From assembly GCA_030066475.1 (NCBI GenBank), contig JASJBO010000321.1:1-8294 (forward strand): a stretch of 8,294 nt of DNA. Direction: 5' to 3'. This DNA comes from Myxococcota bacterium. Lineage in GTDB: Bacteria > Myxococcota_A > UBA9160 > PR03. The position numbers were made by a program, and so were the translations under genes. Shown piece by piece: positions 1 to 8,294 of this stretch. Numbering within the stretch: the stretch's first letter is position 1; each line of letters begins with the position of its first letter. A model generated the notes under the pieces. That model had not been told where the DNA came from and made no database searches. It saw only the letters and a program-made list of their open reading frames with translations.

Positions 1-83
1 GTGGCGGCGGCGATCGAGCGGGTGCGCCGGAGGCGCCCGGCTTCATGGACGGGGGTGGCCGAGTCTCCTTCGTTCGCGCTCAT
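1..83 (-). CDS. Possible start of a further CDS, truncated by the left window edge
   Basis: An ATG at 83-81 lies 9 nt after the TAG stop of the CPBP protease gene on the same strand, and its frame is open to the window edge for 27 codons (begins MSANEGDSATPV, later a basic stretch GRLRRTRS). Most third positions are G or C, as in the neighbouring real genes, and the spacing would fit one more member of the minus-strand gene cluster. No convincing ribosome-binding site is present: a GAGGGG at 105-110 is too far upstream, so translation would depend on coupling to the gene before it. The fragment is too short to assign a family. An open plus-strand frame ending in TAG at 94-96 covers the same bases, so this call is tentative. 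Confidence 0.38.
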   Translation of the reverse strand, partial: MSANEGDSATPVHEAGRLRRTRSIAAA

Positions 84-92
84 CGCTGCAGG

Positions 93-958
93 CTAGAGCG
101 AGAACCCCTCGTCGTCCGTCTCCTCCTCGAGCGGCGGAGGATCCGGGATGGGCGGGGGCTCGTCGCGCGCGAGCAGCGCGATGCCGGCGCCCACGGCGAG
201 GGCGGCCGGAAGCAGCAGCCAGGGCGAGGTGTGCGGGCCCGGCGCGTTGAAGCCCGCGATCGGGAGCTGCTCGGCGTAGGCGAGCGCGAGGACGCCCGCG
301 AGGTTGATGCCGGCGTGCAGCGCGATCGGCGCCAGCAGCGAGCCGGTGGCGTGGCGGGCGTAGCCGAGCGCGAGGCCCAGCACCAGCGTCTGCGAGACCA
401 TCGCGCCCCAGGCCTGCAGCGAGACGCCGGGGCCGCCGTGGCCGATGGCGAACAGCAGTGAGGTGAAGACGATCCCCAGCCGTGGTCCCAGGCGCCCGAT
501 GACGCCCTGCTGGATCACGCCGCGGAACAGCCACTCCTCGATCAGCGGCACCAGCCCCACGGCCACGATCAGCGACTCGAAGACGTGCACGCGCGTGTCC
601 GTGGGGATGCGCTCGGTGGTGCGCTCGACCACCTCCTGCGCGTCGGGGAGCGGGAAGAGCTGCTGGACGACGTTGTCCACCTCGCTCGCGAGCAGGGCGA
701 TCGGCAGCAGCAGCAGCAGCGGCGCGAGGTGCCGGCCGCGCAGGCCGATCAGGCCGACCCGCTCGGCGTGGGGGCGCGGCACGTTGGTGGCGCCGAGCAG
801 GGCGGCCGCGCCCAGGCCGACCACGGTGGCCAGGCCGAGCGCGGCGGTCGGCGTCAGGTGCTGGGACGCCACCACCGCGACGAGCCCCGACAGGAACACG
901 CCCAGCAGCGTGAGCAGCACCGCCTGCAGCGGGCCGGGGAAGGGCCGCACGGGTTCGC

Positions 959-962
<4 letters not shown>
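93..962 (-). CDS. CPBP (CAAX/Rce1-like) family intramembrane glutamic metalloprotease
   Basis: A 289-residue polytopic membrane protein with all three CPBP (Abi) family motifs: EEWLFRG at 142-148 (the EExxxR signature), FAIGH at 171-175 (FxxxH) and HAGIN at 216-220 (HxxxN). In Rce1-type proteases these Glu, His and Asn residues form the active site within the membrane. Hydrophobic segments lie near residues 13-33, 40-58, 78-95, 130-150, 163-178, 183-203, 207-230 and 247-265, suggesting about eight membrane spans. The last 24 residues form an unusual cytosol-sized tail, proline-rich then acidic (PPPIPDPPPLEEE then TDDEG). The start is taken as the GTG at 962-960, which overlaps the uvrA TGA as GTGA and opens directly into SEPVRPFPG and the first membrane span. 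This implies translational coupling to uvrA. Bacterial relatives have varied roles (bacteriocin self-immunity, protein secretion, prenyl-protein processing), and the substrate here cannot be predicted. Confidence 0.9.
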
Positions 963-3792
<2,830 letters not shown>

Positions 3793-3796
<4 letters not shown>

Positions 3797-4809
3797 GGCT
3801 CGGGACGCCGCTCCGCGTCCCCCTCGGCCGATGGGATCGAAAGGCGCGCCGCCTCGGCGAACACGCCCTTGCGCTCGATGTAGGTCTGGTCGCGCAGCCT
3901 CTCGAGGAAGGCGCGCACCTCGGTGTCGAACGCCTGCTCGTACAGCTCGCCGCGGAGCTGATCCTTGGCCTCGTCGTAGGTGATCGGCTTCACCTCGCGG
4001 CGCTCGACCACCTGGAGCAGGCTGCAGCCCACCGGGATCCCCACCACCTTCGAGACCTCACCTTCCGCGAGTGGAGCGAGCGCCTCCTGCATCCAGTCGG
4101 CCAGGCTGTCGACGTAGACCCAGCCGAGGTCCGGGTCGAGCATCGAGACCTCGGTGGCCACCGTCATGAAGTCCTCGCCCGCGCGCACGCGCTTCTCGGC
4201 CTCCTGGACCGCGGCGCAGGCCTCCTTCACCAGCTCCGGCTTGGGCTCGGGCACGGCGACGACGATGTGGCGGATCCAGACCTCGTCGCCCTCGGTAGGC
4301 TGCTCGGAGTAGCGCTTGTCGTAGAGCTCGCGGACCTGGCTGTCCTCGACCTTCACCTTGGACTGCACGTTGCCGCCCAGCACCTTGCGCTGGATGATCT
4401 CCTCGCTCACGCGTTCCCGGTAGCTCTCGAACGGGAGCCCCTGCGCCTCGACGCTCTGGCGCAGCGCCTCGACCGAGATGCCGTTGTCGTTGGCGATCGC
4501 CTCGATCGCCTCGTCGATCTCGATGTCGCTGGCTCCCACCTCGGCGCGGCGCGCCAGGATCATGATCAGCCGGCGCTCGATCAGGCGCTCGAGCGCGTCG
4601 GCCTGCACCATGGCGATCTCGCGCTCGCTGGCTCCGGCGCGCCGCATCTGGTCTACGACGCCGCCCGACATCATGTTGACGTCCGAGATCAGCACCACCT
4701 CGGTGCCGACCTGGGCGGCGATGCCGTCGATCAGCTCGGGCTCGGCCGCGCCGGCCCGGGGCGCGAGCAGCAGCGGCGCCAGCAGCGACGTGAGAAGAAG
4801 CCGCCCCAC
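3793..4809 (-). CDS. SurA-like parvulin-type peptidyl-prolyl isomerase/chaperone, exported
   Basis: A 338-residue protein. It has a signal peptide ([21 protein letters not shown], cleavage near residue 22), a SurA-type N-terminal helical chaperone domain at about 24-150 ([18 protein letters not shown], then [10 protein letters not shown]), one parvulin rotamase domain at about 177-269 (RHIVV, then DLGWV, GEVSKVV and LLQVVERR), and a helical C-terminus at 276-310 that in SurA packs back on the N-terminal domain. Such proteins escort outer-membrane proteins through the periplasm. E. coli SurA (428 residues) has two rotamase domains; this has one. The active site looks degraded: H181 is kept, but the late His of the usual GxHII motif is replaced in GCSLL (261-265), and the GG of GGDLGW is missing (DPDLGW 225-230), so activity may be low or absent. 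The GTG start at 4809-4807 is set by a GGAGG six bases upstream and the signal peptide. It follows mfd by 91 bp and overlaps uvrA by 4 bp. Confidence 0.86.
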
Positions 4810-4815
4810 TTCCGT

Positions 4816-4820
4816 CCTCC
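4816..4820 (-). promoter_or_regulatory. Shine-Dalgarno site of the SurA-like gene
   Basis: The minus strand reads GGGAGGACGGAA directly before the GTG at 4809-4807, placing a GGAGG core six bases from the start. It is the clearest ribosome-binding site in the window and supports this non-ATG start, which is also exactly where the signal peptide begins. The two downstream genes lack sites this good and instead overlap the stop of the gene before them. Confidence 0.7.
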
Positions 4821-4853
4821 CTGCCCGTCGAGGCCCGTGAAGGGTAACGAGCG

Positions 4854-4898
4854 GCCTCCCTCCCGGGAAGGAAATCGCCCCCCGGGGCCTTCCGAGGC
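4854..4898 (-). other. Imperfect inverted repeat in the mfd/isomerase gap
   Basis: The 91-bp gap 4810-4900 contains paired segments: GGAAGG 4866-4871 with CCTTCC 4888-4893, extended by GCCTC 4854-4858 with GAGGC 4894-4898, with a 7-nt one-sided bulge. The 16-nt loop contains the palindrome CCCCGGGG (4880-4887), and a second palindrome TCCCGGGA lies at 4861-4868. The RNA read from mfd could fold into an 11-bp stem just after the mfd stop. No T-run follows on the minus strand, so it is not a standard intrinsic terminator. It could be an attenuator, an RNA-processing or stability structure, or chance pairing in GC-rich DNA. I see no promoter boxes in this gap. Confidence 0.25.
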
Positions 4899-4900
4899 GA

Positions 4901-7900
4901 TCAGGCGAGGCGCGCCAGCAGCGCGCGCGCTGCCTCGAAGAGCGTGTCGGTGTCGCGCTCCTCGGGCAGCGGCGCGTAGATCTTGTGGTCGGGCGCGACG
5001 CGGATGCCGAGCGTGGGCTGCGTCAGCAGGTTCACCAGCCGCTGCGGGTCGATGTGGGTCTGCTCGCCGGCGCCCACCACCAGCTCGCCCTTCGTGACCT
5101 CGATGCTGGCGATGCCGAGCGCGCGCGCGGCCACCTTGAGCCGGATCACCTCGAGCAGATTGGCGGCCTCGTGCGGCAGCGGGCCGAAGCGGTCGAGCAG
5201 CTCGTCGCGGATGCGGTCGACGTCCGCCTCGTCCGGTGCGCTGGCGAGGCGCTTGTACAGCACCAGGCGCTGGCTCACGTCGCCCACGTAGTCGTCGGGC
5301 AGCCGGGCCGGCAGCGGCAGGCGGATCTCGGGGTCGACCTCGGGCGCCTTCGCCTGCCCGCGCAGCTCCTCGATGGTGTCGTTCAGCATCTCCATGTAGG
5401 TGTCGAAGCCCACCGCGGCGAGATTGCCCGACTGCTCCGCGCCCAGCAGGTTGCCGGCGCCGCGGATCTCGAGGTCCATGTTCGCCAGCCGGAAGCCGCT
5501 GCCCAGCTCGGTGAAGGACTGGATCGCCTCGAGCCGCCGGCGCGCGTCGTCGGTGAGGGCGCTCTCGCCGACGCGCAGCAGCAGGTAGGCGTAGGCGCGG
5601 TGGCGGCTGCGGCCGATGCGCCCGCGCAGCTGGTAGAGCTGCGCCAGCCCGAAGGTGTCGGCGCGGTCGATCAGCATGGTGTTGGCGCGCGGGATGTCGA
5701 GGCCGCTCTCGATGATCGTGGTCGAGAGCAGCACGTCGGCCTCGCCGCGCAGGAAGCGCAGCATGCGCTCCTCGAGCTCGGCTTCCTTCATCTGGCCGTG
5801 CGCCACTACCACCTTCAGCTCGGGGGCGATGCGCTGGAGCATCTCGGCGATGGCGCCGATGCTGCGCACCCGGTTGTGCACGAAGAACACCTGCCCGCCG
5901 CGGCGCACCTCGCGCAGGATCGCCTCGCGCACCAGCGACTCCGACCAGCGCACCACCTGGGTGCGGATCGAGAGCCGGTCGGCCGGCGGCGTGCTGATCA
6001 CCGACAGGTCGCGCAGCCCGGCGAAGGACAGCTGGAGGGTGCGCGGAATCGGCGTGGCGGTGAGCGTCAGCACGTCCACGGTCTTCTTGAGCCGCTTGAT
6101 GCGCTCCTTGTGCGCGACGCCGAAGCGGTGCTCCTCGTCCACCACCAGCAGGCCGAGATCGCGGAAGCGGACGCTCTTCTGGAGCAGCCGGTGGGTGCCG
6201 ACCACGATGTCGATCTTCCCGTCCGCGAGGCCCTCTCGCACCCGGCGCGCCTCGCCGGGCGTGCGGAAGCGCGAGAGCGACTCGATCGCCACGGGGTGGC
6301 CGTCGAAGCGCTTGCGGAAGGTCTCCTCGTGCTGCTGGCACAGCACCGTGGTGGGCACCAGCACGGCCACCTGCTTGCCGTCGGCCACCGCGCGGTACGC
6401 GGCGCGCACGGCCACCTCGGTCTTGCCGAAGCCGACGTCGCCGCACACCAGCCGGTCCATCGGCTTGGGGCGCTGCATGTCGGCCAGCACGTCGTCGATG
6501 GCGGCGAGCTGGTCGGGCGTCTCCTCGTACGGGAACGAGGCCTCGAACTCCTCGAGGTGGCGGTCGCGGGGCGAGAAGGCCTGGCCGGGGGTCAGCTCGC
6601 GCGCGGCGTGCAGGCTCAAGAGCTCGCGCGCCATGTCGCGCAGGGCGCGCTTCACCTGGCGCTTGGCGCGCTCCCAGGTCTGGCCGCCCAGCTTGTCGAG
6701 GCGCGGCAGGTGGCCGTCGGCGCCGACGTAGCGCTGCACCAGGTTCAGGCGGTGCACCGGCACGAAGAGCCGGTCGCCGTCCTCGTACTCGATGCGCAGG
6801 AACTCGTTCGAGCCGCCCGGGCCGGACACGCGCGGTCCCACGTCGAGCTCGATCAGCCCGCGGTAGACGCCGATCCCGTGCTCCGCGTGCACCAGCGGGT
6901 CGCCCGGCTGGAGCTGCGCGAGCGCCTCGATCGCCGCCGTCTCGCGCACGCCCTTGCTGGCGCGGCGGCGCTCGCGCGGGCCGAAGATCTCCTCGTCGGT
7001 CACCACGACGAGGCGCTCGATCGGGAGCGCGAAGCCCTCCGAGAGCGGCGCCACGCGGATCTCGGCGCGGCCCGGCCGGCCCCACTTCCAGACCGGCCGC
7101 TCGTCGCGCGCCACCTGGGCCTCGATGCCGTACTCGGCGAGCAGCGCGTGCAGGCGCTCGGCGCTCGACAGTGCGCCGGCGGCCAGCACCACGCGCGTGC
7201 GCTCGCCGAGCCACTTCTCGAGCGCGTTCACCAGCGGCAGCAGTGCCGCGTCGGTCGAGCGCGCGGCGGCGAGCGCGCGGCGCAGCTCGTCGTGACCGCG
7301 CGTGTGGAGCGCGTGGCGCTCGGACCCGCTGTCGTCCACCACGTCGAGGCGCTCGAGCGTCACCGGCTGGCGCGCGGCCAGCTCGCGCTCGATCTCGTCG
7401 GCCGACAGCAGCAGCTCCTCGGGCGGCGCCACCACCCGGCCCGCGACCCGCGCCGCCTCGCAGCTCTCGAGCGCGTCGACCTCGAAGCGGGCGAGCCGCT
7501 CGCGTCCGGCCTCGGGCTCGTCGATCACCACGAGCGCGTCGTCGGGCAGGAAGTCGAAGACCGTCTCGAGCCCGGGCTGGAGCCACGGCGCCAGCGCCTC
7601 GGCGCCGGGCGGGAGCGTGCCGCGCAGCAGCGCGTCGAGCAGCTCGTCCACCACGCGCGGGTCGGCGCCGTCGTCGTCGGAGCGCAGCCGGATCTCGTCG
7701 GAGCGCTCGATCACGAAGCTGCGGTCGATCAGCAGCTCGCGCGGCGGCGGCGCCACGACGTAGCCGAGCTTCTGCTGCGAGCGCTGGCTGGCCGGGTCGA
7801 ACTCGCGAATCGACTCGACCTCGTCGCCCAGCAGCTCGATGCGCACCGGCCGCGCGCGCTGCGGCGGGAAGAGATCCACGATGCCGCCGCGCACCGCCAG

Positions 7901-8294
7901 CTCGCCGCGCTCCTCCACCAGCGCCATGCGCGCGTAGCCGGCGGCCACCAGGATCTCGATCAGGGCGTCGCGGTCGATCGTCTGGCCGACCTCGAGATGG
8001 ACGGCGCGGGAGCGCACGGCGTCGCGGGTGGGGACCCTCAGAGCCAGGGCGGTCCACGGTGCTACGACGATGACGGCCTTATTGACTTCGCTCGCCTTCG
8101 GCTCGCTGCGCGCTCCGGCTGCGCCTCCGGCCTGGTGGACTTCGCTCGCCTTCGGCTCGCTGCGCGCTCCGGCTGCGCCTCCGCTTGCGGGAGTGCTGGT
8201 CAAGGGCGTGGGTGCGGGCTCGCTGGCGGCCTTATGGACTTCGCTCGCCTTCGGCTCGCTGCGCGCTCCGGCTTCGCCTCCGCTTGCGGAGGTG
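4901..8294 (-). CDS. mfd: Transcription-repair coupling factor Mfd, 5' end beyond window, with in-frame repeats
   Basis: Mfd is a DNA translocase that binds RNA polymerase stalled at a lesion, pushes it off and recruits UvrA. Residues here are counted from the TTG codon at 8203. Visible domains in order: the later part of UvrB-like D1a (43-112: VIVVAPWTALALRV, then ELAVRGGIVDLFPP), D2/D1b (about 115-300), D3 (335-405), the RNA polymerase-interacting domain from HAEHGIGVYRG (439-449) to about 495, and helicase lobes with Walker A GDVGFGKTE (588-596), DEEH (689-692), TATPIPRTL (715-723) and QLRGRIGRS (858-866). The TRG translocation region is at about 896-920, and D7 (LPDDYVGDVSQRL) at 968-1095. 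Roughly the first 100 residues of D1a known from E. coli Mfd are absent; in their place is repeat sequence whose frame remains open to the right edge, so the gene very likely continues upstream. The TTG at 8203 has no ribosome-binding site and is unlikely to be the true start. The stop is TGA at 4903-4901. Confidence 0.95.
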   Translation of the reverse strand, partial: TSASGGEAGARSEPKASEVHKAASEPAPTPLTSTPASGGAAGARSEPKASEVHQAGGAAGARSEPKASEVNKAVIVVAPWTALALRVPTRDAVRSRAVHLEVGQTIDRDALIEILVAAGYARMALVEERGELAVRGGIVDLFPPQRARPVRIELLGDEVESIREFDPASQRSQQKLGYVVAPPPRELLIDRSFVIERSDEIRLRSDDDGADPRVVDELLDALLRGTLPPGAEALAPWLQPGLETVFDFLPDDALVVIDEPEAGRERLARFEVDALESCEAARVAGRVVAPPEELLLSADEIERELAARQPVTLERLDVVDDSGSERHALHTRGHDELRRALAAARSTDAALLPLVNALEKWLGERTRVVLAAGALSSAERLHALLAEYGIEAQVARDERPVWKWGRPGRAEIRVAPLSEGFALPIERLVVVTDEEIFGPRERRRASKGVRETAAIEALAQLQPGDPLVHAEHGIGVYRGLIELDVGPRVSGPGGSNEFLRIEYEDGDRLFVPVHRLNLVQRYVGADGHLPRLDKLGGQTWERAKRQVKRALRDMARELLSLHAARELTPGQAFSPRDRHLEEFEASFPYEETPDQLAAIDDVLADMQRPKPMDRLVCGDVGFGKTEVAVRAAYRAVADGKQVAVLVPTTVLCQQHEETFRKRFDGHPVAIESLSRFRTPGEARRVREGLADGKIDIVVGTHRLLQKSVRFRDLGLLVVDEEHRFGVAHKERIKRLKKTVDVLTLTATPIPRTLQLSFAGLRDLSVISTPPADRLSIRTQVVRWSESLVREAILREVRRGGQVFFVHNRVRSIGAIAEMLQRIAPELKVVVAHGQMKEAELEERMLRFLRGEADVLLSTTIIESGLDIPRANTMLIDRADTFGLAQLYQLRGRIGRSRHRAYAYLLLRVGESALTDDARRRLEAIQSFTELGSGFRLANMDLEIRGAGNLLGAEQSGNLAAVGFDTYMEMLNDTIEELRGQAKAPEVDPEIRLPLPARLPDDYVGDVSQRLVLYKRLASAPDEADVDRIRDELLDRFGPLPHEAANLLEVIRLKVAARALGIASIEVTKGELVVGAGEQTHIDPQRLVNLLTQPTLGIRVAPDHKIYAPLPEERDTDTLFEAARALLARLA
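8075..8128 (-). repeat. 54-bp repeat, copy 1 (in-frame within mfd)
   Basis: On the mfd strand this unit encodes GGAAGARSEPKASEVNKA and joins directly to the conserved D1a strand VIVVAPWTAL. It is in direct tandem with copy 2 and differs from it at three positions, all in the 3' (SEVNKA) end. It differs from copy 3 at two of 54 positions. A 46-bp core (8084-8129) is identical to 8138-8183. Within the unit, GCTGCGCGCTCCG and GCTGCGCCTCCG form a degenerate internal direct repeat on the plus strand. Confidence 0.93.
8129..8182 (-). repeat. 54-bp repeat, copy 2 (in-frame within mfd)
   Basis: This unit encodes GGAAGARSEPKASEVHQA in the mfd frame and abuts copy 1 with no spacer. It is preceded upstream by a 15-codon spacer ending in TSTPAS, whose DNA (CTTGCGGGAGTG on the plus strand) resembles the sequence flanking copy 3 (CTTGCGGAGGTG). 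The duplicated segment is therefore somewhat longer than 54 bp on that side. Confidence 0.93.
8228..8281 (-). repeat. 54-bp repeat, copy 3 (in-frame within mfd)
   Basis: This unit encodes GGEAGARSEPKASEVHKA. It starts 99 bp (33 codons) from copy 2, so the reading frame is kept, with a 45-bp spacer encoding ASEPAPTPLTSTPAS. One base change relative to the other copies turns an Ala codon into Glu. Further copies may lie beyond the window edge. Confidence 0.9.
8277..8292. repeat. 16-bp perfect palindrome at repeat boundary
   Basis: CCTCCGC-TT-GCGGAGG has 7-bp perfect arms around two central bases and straddles the outer boundary of repeat copy 3. A version with one inserted base (CCTCCGCTTGCGGGAG) occurs at the matching place beside copy 2 at 8178-8193. 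No palindrome is present at the copy 1/copy 2 junction. It may form a small hairpin in DNA or mRNA and could mark the end of the mobile or duplicated unit. Confidence 0.6.

Noticed and set aside
66..92. Weak resemblance of CCTTCGTTCGCGCTCATCGC to the mfd repeat core
   Set aside because: Only scattered bases match, without a continuous alignment, so it does not support a fourth repeat copy.
1..96. Plus-strand open frame ending in TAG at 94-96, possibly the C-terminus of a convergent gene
   Set aside because: It is open for 31 codons and its stop would overlap the CPBP stop as CTAG, which is possible. However, all other genes are on the minus strand and the minus-strand frame with an ATG 9 nt after the CPBP stop is a slightly better explanation. 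It remains undecided.
692..722. CAG-rich run in the CPBP gene as a microsatellite
   Set aside because: It encodes a Leu-rich membrane helix (LLLLL) using the favoured GC-rich Leu codons. It is short and explained by protein composition.
4731..8057. Long minus-strand open frame of about 1100 codons in another frame of mfd
   Set aside because: It is Arg/Ala/Gly/Pro-rich low-complexity sequence overlapping mfd, whose own frame carries every helicase and RNA-polymerase-binding motif. It also runs through the mfd stop into the isomerase gene.
8075..8294. CRISPR array
   Set aside because: Repeats recur at irregular offsets (54 and 99 bp), two are directly adjacent without a spacer, the units are longer than typical CRISPR repeats, and they are translated in frame with mfd. 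No cas genes are visible.

Overview
The window is very GC-rich and densely coding, and every gene I can support lies on the minus strand. Read in the direction of transcription (right to left) the order is: mfd (transcription-repair coupling factor, 5' end beyond the right edge), a single-domain SurA/parvulin-type periplasmic peptidyl-prolyl isomerase, uvrA (excinuclease ABC subunit A), a CPBP/CAAX-type intramembrane metalloprotease, and possibly the first 27 codons of a further gene running off the left edge. The isomerase, uvrA and CPBP genes all start with GTG, and the isomerase/uvrA and uvrA/CPBP junctions are both 4-bp GTGA overlaps. That packing suggests one translationally coupled unit. 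The only real non-coding gap is 91 bp between mfd and the isomerase gene.

The GC content, the signal-peptide-bearing SurA-like protein and the mfd-next-to-parvulin order suggest a high-GC Gram-negative, most like the former Deltaproteobacteria (Myxococcota or a related uncultured lineage). This rests on remembered gene order and protein character, not on a search.

Functionally, Mfd and UvrA are successive partners in transcription-coupled nucleotide excision repair. Mfd removes stalled RNA polymerase and recruits UvrA through its UvrB-like N-terminal module, and UvrA then loads UvrB. Having both in one short cluster is sensible. The isomerase and the CPBP protease act at or beyond the membrane and have no obvious part in repair. 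The isomerase appears to have lost the usual late active-site His and the GGDLGW glycine pair, so it may work mainly as a chaperone.

The most unusual feature is at the right edge. Three copies of a 54-bp repeat (8075-8128, 8129-8182, 8228-8281) lie inside the mfd reading frame, at offsets of 54 and 99 bp, both multiples of three. Each encodes an 18-residue unit of the form GG(A/E)AGARSEPKASEV(N/H)(K/Q)A. They fall immediately before the D1a strand that matches the E. coli Mfd segment VLIVPVNTL (about residue 104). The frame stays open to the window edge, so the element looks like an in-frame repeat expansion in a surface loop of a universally conserved repair protein, comparable in principle to the Rickettsia palindromic elements. 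No defence system, CRISPR array, tRNA, rRNA or transposase is visible.
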